Origin: an uncultured Treponema sp.
GTDB taxonomy: Bacteria; Spirochaetota; Spirochaetia; Treponematales; Treponemataceae
Assembly (NCBI GenBank): GCA_937902445.1
Contig: CALELJ010000124.1
Coordinates: 1 to 10,701, forward strand
DNA: 10,701 bases
Reading direction: 5' to 3'
Made by a program: the position numbers and the translations under genes. The first letter of the stretch is position 1. Each line of letters opens with the position of its first letter. This document shows, in pieces, positions 4,921 to 10,701 of this stretch. The notes below the pieces were generated by a model. It was not told the origin of the DNA, did no database searches, and was given only the letters and a program-made list of their open reading frames with translations.

Positions 4921-7797
4921 TCAGAACAGGGAAAAGTTCAAGGCGATTGAAAAACGGTCCTTAAGCTTTCCCTTGTTGACGCCTGTGACTCCATATTGGA
5001 TTCCCCATGACATGGTGAAAGAAAAAGAAGGGCTTGCAAGGGCGCCTGAATTTATTCCGCTTTTCAAAACCAGTCTTGCACCTGCGTATTCATTTCTCTG
5101 CATTGAATCAAGCTCCCTCAGGTCTTCATCAAGATGAAAAATTTCCATGTCGCGGTTCAGGAAATTCACAAGTTCACCGCTGTAGGATGCGATGAAGGAA
5201 ATGTTATGGACATAAAGTGGAATGGATCCGAGTCCTTTCTGTGCTTCCCATGAAAACAAAACCGCATCAGCTTCGTATTCGGCAAAAATATTGTTTGACG
5301 GAACAAGGGCTCCGTAAAATGTCATGGGCAGATTGAAAGTGAAATAGTTTCTGTTGTCCACGGGAAGAATTTGCGGAAGTGAAATTCTGACTGCGGGATA
5401 AAGCTGGGAATATCTCAGACCTGTGTTGCTGTAATTGTTCAGCCTGAAAAAAATAGAAGAATCATCGCTGCCACAGCAAGAGGCCATGACATTCTTGTAA
5501 TTGATTCCCGCTGCAAATCCAAGCCTTTCATGATATCGTTCACCAGTTTTGTGGATGTTGCTGTAAGTCAGAGAAACAATGTTTCTGTCGTAGATGTAGT
5601 TGTCTTCAAGCTGCCAGTCGCTGATGAAAAAATCCTTCATCCTTTCTTCGCTCATATCGTTTTTTCCGTAGACGAAAATGTTTGAGTTGGAAAGAACTAT
5701 TTTTGAAATGTCACCTGTGCTGAATTCCATGGAAAAGTTCAAGTTGTTTGAAGCCTGCATGAATCCATCGCTGTCGAAAATGCAGTAGGTTGTGTCTGTC
5801 ATTTTCATGCTGTCCGAAGAATTCCTCAAAATGAAAATCGTACCGGCTCCACCAGATTTATTCGTGGGATTGAAGGCGCAGGTGATTCCCATGTTGACCG
5901 TGTCGCTTGGATTGTTTTTGATGACTGTCACTCCAAGGGGATAGACGGAACCCGTTCCAAGGCAATCGCTTTCCCTTGTGAAATAGACCGAAGGCCCGAT
6001 GTAATACGATTGCATCGTCGAAAGCGGAACTATGGTCTGACCCGGATAGAAGATTTTTTTGTAGTCCGAGATTTTTTCATGGGGAATTTCTGCAGGTATT
6101 CTTGATGAAGGCACAAGAGGAATTCCTGGAATTTTTTTTGCTTCAAAATTGAATTTGCTGCAATCCAAAGTATAGATGGAATTTTCGTCATAAAAATGGG
6201 CACTGTAAAAAATATTTTCGTTACAGGCGACGGGAGTATAAAATCCACCGGATACATCTTCCTGAAGGAATTCCAGTTCAAGAGCGCTGTCCCTGATTTT
6301 TCCCTTTGCCGGCCGTGGAAAAGATTTTGAGTCGCAGAAAGAAAATGCGACTGTTGTATTTCCGTCGGAGTCTGTTGAGACTGAAAGATTCATTGGAGTG
6401 TCGCAATCAAGACTGTATTTTTTTATGGAAAGAACTCCGTTTTCAAAGGAACCGCTGCACAAAAAGAATCTGTCCCCATCCTTCAAAAAGAAAAAAAAAC
6501 TTCCGTCATCGTCGCCGTTTAGTCCATATGGAATCTGACTGTCGCCAAAATCATGGCGTGCAATTTCTGTCTTGATGTCCATCGGGTCGCATAAAACAAG
6601 GGCGCAGTCCTGTGCTGTGTTCTTTATGCAGGCAATGATTCTTTTTCTATCGCTTTCATAAACGCAAAAATCTTTCATTCCTCCGGAACCCAGGTCAGTC
6701 CACTTGTTTTCCTTGATGTCGAGGTAAGATGCGGACACTTTCCTTGTCATGTGATTGCTGTCAGTTTCAGTCACGCAGATGTATTTTCCACTGCCGGTGA
6801 TTTTTGCTGATTCAAGGAATCCCTTCGTGAAAATTTTCTTTTGTCCAATCCAAAGGCTTCCCGTGGTCTCGTCAAGAAGGGCAAGGCCAGCGGGAGCAGT
6901 TCCGGCCAGGGAATAGCGGTGGAGGGATTTTTCATTGATGCTGGTTTTTGTAATTCCGGCTGTTGACTCAGGATTGCTGTCTGTTCCACTTACATCGATG
7001 CTTTCATAGAAATTTTTCCATTCGCTTTTCAAGGATGTGCCATAGGTTTTCCTGAAGACGCTGGATGTGGTGATGCCCTTCATGTTTATGCCTTTGTACC
7101 AGAATTCGGCATATTTCTCCATTCCATATTTTTCGACAATGAATTCCGTGAAGGCGCTTCCGAAAATATACGAGGCTGTCGTTGAAGGATAGATGCTTCT
7201 GGATCCAAAGCAGTCCGACCATCGAGGAAATTTTCCGCTTAGTTTTGCCTGTTTTATGTAGTGCAGAAAGACTCCGCTGTTCAGCCTTCCTTTTCCGTTC
7301 CTGCTTTCTTCATAGACTGAGGCACCTTCCTTTATGAAAGTCGGTAAGGTGATGTAGTAGCCCGGATTGTATATGTCACCAAAAATTTTCTGTGCGGCTG
7401 TCCAGAATCCGTTTGAAGAATTTGTCGTTACAAGATGTGTCAGTTCGTGAAGAAAAGTAGATTTCATCGTGTCGTCAAACAACAGCATTGTCTGGTCTGG
7501 CGTGGTGTCATAGATGACGATGTGGTTGTAATTATAGTTTGTAAAATATCCGTTGAATGAATCCGTTGATGAGGTTATGACGACAGGAATTTTTGAAAGG
7601 GGCTTTGTCCTGTATTCGGAGCACAACCGCTCAAGTTCACTGTCGGCACATGCGTAAATTTTTGCGGCGGTGTTTTTTGAGTTTTCGTCAAAAATAATAT
7701 CAAAATATTTTGTCGGTGCATGACAGATTTTTTTCTCCGCGGAATAAGCAAGGGCTGAGAAAAATAAAAGTGCTGCTGCGACTGCCTTTATTTTCAT
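4921..7797 (-). CDS. Exported gluzincin metallopeptidase with probable C-terminal outer-membrane barrel
   Basis: A 958-residue protein that I cannot assign to a named family. Residues 1-20 are a clear signal peptide (cleavage after AYSA). Residues 25-270 look like a gluzincin peptidase domain of the 'peptidase MA' type: HELTH at 117-121 gives two zinc-binding histidines and the catalytic glutamate, and Glu157 in FIKEGAS is a plausible third ligand. Residues about 290-590 are strand-rich, with recurring 'G-x-(Y/F)-I-x-V' and 'DG(S/D)-x-F-x-F-L' stretches that suggest a beta-propeller. Residues about 598-958 alternate hydrophobic and polar residues with aromatic girdles and end in IALNFSLF. A C-terminal phenylalanine is the usual sign of an outer-membrane beta-barrel. 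The protein may therefore be anchored in the outer membrane. It starts 8 bp after the small membrane protein gene, with GAGGAA overlapping that gene's end. The propeller and barrel are inferred from pattern; the peptidase motif is seen directly. Confidence 0.72.
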   Translation of the reverse strand: MKIKAVAAALLFFSALAYSAEKKICHAPTKYFDIIFDENSKNTAAKIYACADSELERLCSEYRTKPLSKIPVVITSSTDSFNGYFTNYNYNHIVIYDTTPDQTMLLFDDTMKSTFLHELTHLVTTNSSNGFWTAAQKIFGDIYNPGYYITLPTFIKEGASVYEESRNGKGRLNSGVFLHYIKQAKLSGKFPRWSDCFGSRSIYPSTTASYIFGSAFTEFIVEKYGMEKYAEFWYKGINMKGITTSSVFRKTYGTSLKSEWKNFYESIDVSGTDSNPESTAGITKTSINEKSLHRYSLAGTAPAGLALLDETTGSLWIGQKKIFTKGFLESAKITGSGKYICVTETDSNHMTRKVSASYLDIKENKWTDLGSGGMKDFCVYESDRKRIIACIKNTAQDCALVLCDPMDIKTEIARHDFGDSQIPYGLNGDDDGSFFFFLKDGDRFFLCSGSFENGVLSIKKYSLDCDTPMNLSVSTDSDGNTTVAFSFCDSKSFPRPAKGKIRDSALELEFLQEDVSGGFYTPVACNENIFYSAHFYDENSIYTLDCSKFNFEAKKIPGIPLVPSSRIPAEIPHEKISDYKKIFYPGQTIVPLSTMQSYYIGPSVYFTRESDCLGTGSVYPLGVTVIKNNPSDTVNMGITCAFNPTNKSGGAGTIFILRNSSDSMKMTDTTYCIFDSDGFMQASNNLNFSMEFSTGDISKIVLSNSNIFVYGKNDMSEERMKDFFISDWQLEDNYIYDRNIVSLTYSNIHKTGERYHERLGFAAGINYKNVMASCCGSDDSSIFFRLNNYSNTGLRYSQLYPAVRISLPQILPVDNRNYFTFNLPMTFYGALVPSNNIFAEYEADAVLFSWEAQKGLGSIPLYVHNISFIASYSGELVNFLNRDMEIFHLDEDLRELDSMQRNEYAGARLVLKSGINSGALASPSFSFTMSWGIQYGVTGVNKGKLKDRFSIALNFSLF

Positions 7798-7805
7798 CCG
7801 GAATT

Positions 7806-8108
7806 CTATTCCTCTGAATCTGCCTTCTTGAGGTTTACGAGTCTTTCATTGAGCACGATGTAGGCACCAAGAATTCCGCACACGCATGCCACGGTCTCGG
7901 CAAAAAATTTCATGGGAATCAGAATTGGAAGAAGTTCCACAAGAATTGTAAGGCTCAGGCTTGCTCCAAATGAAGTCTCTGCTTTTGGAATTACTTTTCC
8001 TTTTTCTGCAAGTATTTTTTTCTGCCCGTTTATTTTTGCATTCATCACAAGGAATGAAACAAGCCATAGGACAATGCCAAAAATGCATACGAATAAATTC
8101 ATGTTCAT
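7806..8108 (-). CDS. Small membrane protein, unknown function
   Basis: A 100-residue protein that I do not recognise. It has an N-terminal hydrophobic segment (about residues 4-23), a basic linker (NAKINGQKKILAEKGK), then two hydrophobic segments (about 49-67 and 69-87) and a charged tail ending KKADSEE. It is probably an inner-membrane protein with two or three spans. Two ATGs lie at 8108 and 8102 and neither has a Shine-Dalgarno; the first is given here. A TATATT box 9 nt before the ATG raises the possibility of a leaderless message. It ends 8 bp before the peptidase-barrel gene, so the two are probably co-transcribed. A second open frame at 7846-8127 on the same strand overlaps it but has no membrane pattern and was rejected. 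Confidence 0.62.
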   Translation of the reverse strand: MNMNLFVCIFGIVLWLVSFLVMNAKINGQKKILAEKGKVIPKAETSFGASLSLTILVELLPILIPMKFFAETVACVCGILGAYIVLNERLVNLKKADSEE

Positions 8109-8138
8109 AATGGAAGAAATATATCACGAAAGCGGAAT

Positions 8139-8173
8139 AAAAAAAATGGGACTACCGGAATTAAGGCAGTCCC
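8139..8173 (-). terminator. Rho-independent terminator between tRNA-Cys and the small membrane protein
   Basis: On the minus strand GGGACTGCC (8173-8165) pairs with GGTAGTCCC (8156-8148), 9 bp with one G-U, around an 8-nt loop, then A and eight Ts. It is strong by eye. It lies 54 bp beyond the tRNA's own terminator and no gene ends between them, so it is a backup terminator or the end of a small RNA. Confidence 0.8.
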
Positions 8174-8184
8174 TTATATGTTAT

Positions 8185-8212
8185 CGGTTCCCAGCTTTGC
8201 TTGAAAGAACCG
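8185..8212. other. Isolated hairpin between two terminators
   Basis: CGGTTC (8185-8190) and GAACCG (8207-8212) form a 6-bp stem around a 16-nt loop that can hold a small inner AGC/GCT stem. It lies between the two terminator hairpins and has no U-tract of its own. Confidence 0.45.
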
Positions 8213-8217
8213 GAAGG

Positions 8218-8250
8218 CAAAAAGAAAGCCCTCATCGATTGATGAAGGCT
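8218..8250 (-). terminator. Rho-independent terminator of tRNA-Cys
   Basis: On the minus strand GCCTTCATC (8249-8241) pairs with GATGAGGGC (8236-8228), 9 bp with one U-G, around a 4-nt loop, followed by TTTCTTTTT. It begins 9 bp after the tRNA 3' end. Confidence 0.88.
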
Positions 8251-8258
8251 CTTTTGCT

Positions 8259-8330
8259 AGGCGTCGATCGGAATCGAACCGATGCATAGTGGTTTTGCAG
8301 ACCAGTCCCTTACCACTTGGGTACGACGCC
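8259..8330 (-). tRNA. tRNA-Cys (anticodon GCA)
   Basis: The minus strand folds into a cloverleaf of 72 nt with the discriminator: acceptor stem GGCGTCG/CGACGCC (7 bp), a 3-bp D stem CCC/GGG, anticodon loop CTGCAAA with anticodon GCA, a 5-nt variable loop, and T arm ATCGG-TTCGAAT-CCGAT. The discriminator base is U73, a known identity element of tRNA-Cys. CCA is not encoded: the next bases are AGC, so nucleotidyltransferase must add it. The outermost anticodon-stem pair (27-43) is a C-C mismatch; the other four pairs are sound. A promoter lies just upstream and a terminator just downstream, so it is a single-gene unit. Confidence 0.96.
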
Positions 8331-8341
8331 AAAGTGGTAAT

Positions 8342-8370
8342 AATTTATCAATTAACTGCGTCAGTGTCAA
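8342..8370 (-). promoter_or_regulatory. Promoter of tRNA-Cys
   Basis: On the minus strand a perfect TTGACA (8370-8365), a 17-bp spacer and TAAATT (8347-8342, 4 of 6). Transcription would start near 8335, about 5 nt before the mature 5' end. The -35 overlaps the stop codon of the Nudix gene. Confidence 0.7.
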
Positions 8371-8894
8371 TAGGAAATACGTTTAAGCAATGTGCGTTTT
8401 GCGGACTCGAAGGCAAGGGGGATTTTTTCAATTTCTTCCTTTGTGGAGCAGGGCATCCATACCAGTTCTGAAACTTCCCCGCGCTGGCAATGGAGTTCCG
8501 CCTGTGGAGGAAGCTGGGCCTCAAAAAAAACGTCGCAGGTTTTGTATACCACGCTCTTGTACTCGTAGGTGTTCGGAAAGGATGCTATGTATTTAATGGA
8601 AGAAATTTCAGCTCCTATTTCTTCGCGGCACTCTCTTGCGGCGGCTTCTTCAAGGCTCTCGTCAGGATCGACAAATCCTCCGGGAAAAGCAAGGTAGCCT
8701 TTGCGAGGTTCCTTTGCACGCTTTTCCAGAAGCACTTCTCCGCGGTCGTTTATGATCACAAGACCAACTGCCGATGCCACGTTGTTGTAAAGGGTAAATC
8801 CGCAGCCAGGACATTTCCATTTTCTTCCGTTGTTTTCCGTCGCTATGTCTCTGCCGCCGCATTCAGGGCAATAAATAAACCTGTTGTTTTCCAT
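8367..8894 (-). CDS. Zinc-ribbon Nudix hydrolase
   Basis: A 175-residue protein. It begins with a zinc ribbon (Cys9-x2-Cys12 and Cys28-x2-Cys31), followed by a Nudix fold. The Nudix box is complete at residues 73-95: G73-x5-E79-x7-R87-E88-x-x-E91-E92-x-G94, which binds the divalent metal. The family cleaves nucleoside diphosphates linked to another moiety. The ribbon plus Nudix layout recalls NudC-type NAD(H)/RNA-cap pyrophosphatases and ADP-ribose-type enzymes, but the typical NudC motif after the box (SQPWPFPxS) is absent. The substrate is open. No Shine-Dalgarno precedes the ATG. A TAAAAT box ends 8 nt before the start, so the message may be leaderless. No separate terminator is seen; the stop codon overlaps the tRNA-Cys promoter, so readthrough into the tRNA unit is possible. 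Confidence 0.92.
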   Translation of the reverse strand: MENNRFIYCPECGGRDIATENNGRKWKCPGCGFTLYNNVASAVGLVIINDRGEVLLEKRAKEPRKGYLAFPGGFVDPDESLEEAAARECREEIGAEISSIKYIASFPNTYEYKSVVYKTCDVFFEAQLPPQAELHCQRGEVSELVWMPCSTKEEIEKIPLAFESAKRTLLKRISY

Positions 8895-8971
8895 ACGGAA
8901 TATTTTAGCATCATGGCATTTTTTTTGGAATTATCTCTTGAAATACATAGGCTGGTTTAGAAGCATGAAAA

Positions 8972-9068
8972 ATCTACCGGTCAGTACGAGTCTGACAAAA
9001 CCGCTAGATATCGTCGCTACATTCAAAGCCCGGCAAGGAAACTATCTTTCCGGGCTTTGAATGTTTTT
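8972..9068 (+). ncRNA. Candidate small RNA ending at an orphan terminator
   Basis: An outer ATCTA (8972-8976) / TAGAT (9005-9009) and an inner GTCAG (8980-8984) / CTGAC (8992-8996) suggest one hairpin with a 7-nt loop. A strong terminator follows at 9020-9068. No plus-strand gene lies upstream that would need it. No convincing promoter was found, the 5' end is a guess, and no known RNA family is recognised. Confidence 0.3.
9020..9068 (+). terminator. Rho-independent terminator with no upstream gene
   Basis: CATTCAAAGCCCGG (9020-9033) pairs perfectly over 14 bp with CCGGGCTTTGAATG (9050-9063), followed by TTTTT. The 16-nt loop can close further with AAG/CTT. There is no matching T-run for the minus strand. 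It lies between divergent genes. Confidence 0.78.
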
Positions 9069-9141
9069 GCCAGCCTCTTCCTTCCCTCTCGATTTTTCAT
9101 GTTTCTGCGTTATCTGTGTAATCTGCGGGAGGTTGTTTCCA

Positions 9142-9147
9142 TATAAT
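9142..9147 (+). promoter_or_regulatory. Possible -10 box of pckG
   Basis: A perfect TATAAT without a recognisable -35 at 16-18 bp spacing. If used, transcription starts near 9154 inside the TTCTAACAT repeat patch and gives a leader of about 180 nt. The missing -35 would fit an activator-dependent promoter. Confidence 0.45.
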
Positions 9148-9149
9148 AA

Positions 9150-9192
9150 TTCTAACATATTTTAGATTTTTCTAACATTTGTTGAATTAGAA
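9150..9192 (+). promoter_or_regulatory. Repeated TTCTAA motifs, possible operator of pckG
   Basis: TTCTAACAT occurs at 9150-9158 and again exactly 20 bp later at 9170-9178. TCTAA (9151-9155) also faces TTAGA (9162-9166), and TTCTAA (9170-9175) faces TTAGAA (9187-9192). The two-helical-turn spacing and the position at the predicted transcription start suggest a regulator binding site. No regulator is assigned. Confidence 0.45.
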
Positions 9193-9306
9193 ATGAAAAA
9201 ATTGTATATTTATGGTGTGAAAATCGGTAGGCGGTGCCAGTCTGCAGCTGAACGCGTGGACCTTATGAAAACAGCCGGTTACGTTGTAATGAAGGATGTT
9301 TCATAA
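9193..9306 (+). CDS. Possible 37-residue small protein or leader peptide before pckG
   Basis: An open frame of 37 codons from ATG at 9193 to TAA at 9306, ending 29 bp before the pckG ATG. The product starts MKKLYIYGVKIGRRCQSAAE and continues RVDLMKTAGYVVMKDVS. The composition looks protein-like: mixed, charged, without long runs. I do not recognise it. There is no Shine-Dalgarno before the ATG (TTGTTGAATTAGAA), which weakens the call. It could be a regulatory leader peptide, a small protein or chance. Small stems (TTAC/GTAA, CCTT/AAGG) near 9260-9297 could also mean a structured RNA. Confidence 0.35.
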   Translation: MKKLYIYGVKIGRRCQSAAERVDLMKTAGYVVMKDVS

Positions 9307-9325
9307 AAACTGATTTTAAGCCACA

Positions 9326-9329
9326 GGAG
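9326..9329 (+). promoter_or_regulatory. Ribosome binding site of pckG
   Basis: GGAG (within ACAGGAGTT) 6 nt before the ATG at 9336. It fixes the pckG start. Confidence 0.85.
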
Positions 9330-9335
9330 TTATTT

Positions 9336-10701
9336 ATGTCTCTTACTCTTAATGACATCAAACACCCAGGAATCAAGGCTTGGGTAGAAGAATGTGTTGC
9401 AATGTGTGAACCAGACAACGTTGTAGTTACAGACGGTTCAAACGAAGAATACGACTGCTTGATGCAGAAATGTGTTGACGCAGGTCTTGCAACTCCACTT
9501 GCAAAGAAGCCACACAGCTTCCTTTTCCGTTCAGATCCATCTGACGTAGCTCGTGTTGAAAAAAGAACATTCATTTCTTCTGTAAAAGAAGAAGATGCAG
9601 GTCCAACAAACAACTGGATCGCACCTGCTGAACTCAAGGCAACAATGAAGGGTCTCTACAAGGGTTGTATGCACGGTCGTACAATGTACGTTATTCCATT
9701 CTGTATGGGACCACTCGGTTCACCAATTTCAAAGAACGGTGTAGAAATCACTGACTCAGAATACGTTGTTCTCAACATGGACATCATGACACGCGCTGGA
9801 AAGAAGGTTCTCGACATCTTCAATGCAGATGCAAATGCAGAATTCGTTCCATGTCTCCACTCAGTTGGTAAGCCACTTAACAACGGTGCTAAGGACAACG
9901 GTGTTTGGGCTTGTGCTCCAGTTGATCAGAAGTATATTTCACAGTTCCCAGACGAAGGACTCATCTGGTCTTACGGTTCTGGATACGGCGGAAACGCTCT
10001 TCTCGGAAAGAAGTGTTTCGCACTCCGCATTGCTACAGTTCTTGCACGCAAGGAAGGCTGGCTTGCTGAACACATGCTCATCCTCAAGCTCACAAACCCA
10101 GAAGGAAAGGTTAAGTATGTAACTGGTGCTTTCCCTTCAGCTTGTGGTAAGACAAACCTCGCTATGCTCATCCCAACAATCCCGGGATGGAAGGTTGAGA
10201 CAATCGGTGACGATATCGCATGGATGAAGTACGGCGAAGACGGACAGCTCTACGCTATCAACCCAGAAGCAGGATTCTTCGGTGTTGCTCCTGGAACATC
10301 AGCAGAATCAAACAAGAACGCTCTTATTTCTGCAGAAAAGAATACAATCTTCACAAACTGTGCCCTCACAGAAGACGGCGATGTTTGGTGGGAAGGAATC
10401 GGATACCCAGCAAAGGGCAAGCTTGTTGACTGGAAGAACAACACACGCGACGCTCTTCCAAAGGACAAGGCTCCTAAGGGAGAAGAAATGGCACATCCAA
10501 ACGCACGCTTCACAGCACCAGCAGGACAGTGTCCATGTATCGCAAAGGAATGGGAAGATCCAAAGGGTGTACCTATCAGCGCTATCCTCTTCGGTGGACG
10601 CCGCCCATCAACAGTTCCACTCGTACACCAGTCACGCAACTGGAACCACGGTGTATTCCTTGGATCTATCGTAGGTTCAGAAATCACAGCTGCTTCTACA
10701 A
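9336..10701 (+). CDS. pckG: GTP-dependent phosphoenolpyruvate carboxykinase, N-terminal 455 codons
   Basis: The gene is open to the right edge; 455 codons are visible of a family length near 600. PEPCK interconverts oxaloacetate plus GTP with PEP, GDP and CO2. In anaerobic fermenters it often runs toward oxaloacetate, fixing CO2 on the way to succinate. The GTP-type signature is clear: CMHGRTMYVIPFCMGP at 111-126, the substrate loop SYGSGYGGN at 212-220, the P-loop GAFPSACGKTN at 264-273 with the reactive Cys270 typical of the GTP class, the metal-binding TIGDDIAWM at 289-297, NPEAGFFGVAPGTS at 309-322, and GGRRPSTVPLV at 420-430. The coding sequence favours a narrow codon set (GAA, AAG, CTC, GTT, ACA), as expected of an abundant protein. 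The frame contains several long open frames on other strands, all by-products. Confidence 0.96.
   Translation, partial: MSLTLNDIKHPGIKAWVEECVAMCEPDNVVVTDGSNEEYDCLMQKCVDAGLATPLAKKPHSFLFRSDPSDVARVEKRTFISSVKEEDAGPTNNWIAPAELKATMKGLYKGCMHGRTMYVIPFCMGPLGSPISKNGVEITDSEYVVLNMDIMTRAGKKVLDIFNADANAEFVPCLHSVGKPLNNGAKDNGVWACAPVDQKYISQFPDEGLIWSYGSGYGGNALLGKKCFALRIATVLARKEGWLAEHMLILKLTNPEGKVKYVTGAFPSACGKTNLAMLIPTIPGWKVETIGDDIAWMKYGEDGQLYAINPEAGFFGVAPGTSAESNKNALISAEKNTIFTNCALTEDGDVWWEGIGYPAKGKLVDWKNNTRDALPKDKAPKGEEMAHPNARFTAPAGQCPCIAKEWEDPKGVPISAILFGGRRPSTVPLVHQSRNWNHGVFLGSIVGSEITAAST

Larger units (their letters stand above)
8895..9335. other. Intergenic region between divergent Nudix gene and pckG
   Basis: These 441 bp hold no gene I can call with confidence. 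From left to right they contain the Nudix start region, an orphan structured element ending in a plus-strand terminator (8972-9068), a perfect TATAAT (9142-9147), a patch of TTCTAACAT repeats (9150-9192) and a 37-codon open frame (9193-9306) before the pckG ribosome binding site. Each is listed separately. Confidence 0.7.

Noticed and set aside
3302..4964. Plus-strand open frames (3302-3739, 3999-4334, 4108-4365, 4563-4964) opposite the GH3 gene
   Set aside because: They lie opposite a protein with full GH3 catalytic motifs and show no ribosome binding sites or recognisable products.
7846..8127. 93-codon minus-strand frame overlapping the small membrane protein
   Set aside because: Its product is rich in His, Cys and Arg without membrane or domain pattern. 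The overlapping frame gives clear hydrophobic segments and abuts the next gene properly.
8490..8960. 156-codon plus-strand frame opposite the Nudix gene
   Set aside because: The other strand carries a complete Nudix box and zinc ribbon; this frame is a by-product.
9823..10687. Several long open frames on both strands within pckG
   Set aside because: They arise from the biased codon use of pckG, whose frame shows all GTP-PEPCK motifs without a break.

Overview
The window looks like chromosome of a host-associated spirochaete, most likely a gut or rumen Treponema. This rests on the mix of families and not on a marker gene: a type III glutamine synthetase, a GTP-type PEP carboxykinase, an Rpn/PD-(D/E)XK transposase-like gene with a Gly-Ile tetrad-repeat tail, A/T-rich intergenic DNA with strong Rho-independent terminators, and envelope proteins with Gram-negative-type export signals. 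Genus is an inference. The gene order looks like ordinary chromosome with one mobile-type gene. No phage, CRISPR or IS boundary is visible.

Layout. (1) 1-126, minus: start of glnN (type III glutamine synthetase), cut by the window edge. Its upstream region has a good promoter followed at once by two tandem terminator-like hairpins, suggesting attenuation. (2) 673-1662, plus: an Rpn-family nuclease with eleven tetrapeptide repeats, behind a structured leader and closed by a strong terminator. (3) 1807-3171, plus: a compact operon of a 2-Cys glutathione peroxidase, a TSCPD-domain protein and an OhrR-type MarR repressor, spaced by 1 bp. The promoter is covered by palindromes that look like OhrR operators, so it reads as a self-regulated organic-peroxide defence unit using Gpx in place of Ohr. 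(4) 3173-8108, minus: a GH3 (NagZ-like) beta-N-acetylhexosaminidase, a 958-residue exported protein combining a gluzincin metallopeptidase with a probable C-terminal outer-membrane beta-barrel, and a small membrane protein. (5) 8139-8370, minus: tRNA-Cys(GCA) with its own promoter and terminator, plus two further hairpins. (6) 8367-8894, minus: a zinc-ribbon Nudix hydrolase. (7) 8895-9335: an intergenic region with an orphan plus-strand terminator (possible small RNA), repeated TTCTAACAT motifs and a possible 37-codon ORF. (8) 9336-end, plus: pckG, 455 codons seen, cut by the window edge.

Most noteworthy are the OhrR-Gpx-TSCPD operon with its operator array, the peptidase-barrel protein next to a hexosaminidase, and the leaders of glnN and pckG. 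All functional statements come from reading motifs by eye. No database search or folding program was run.
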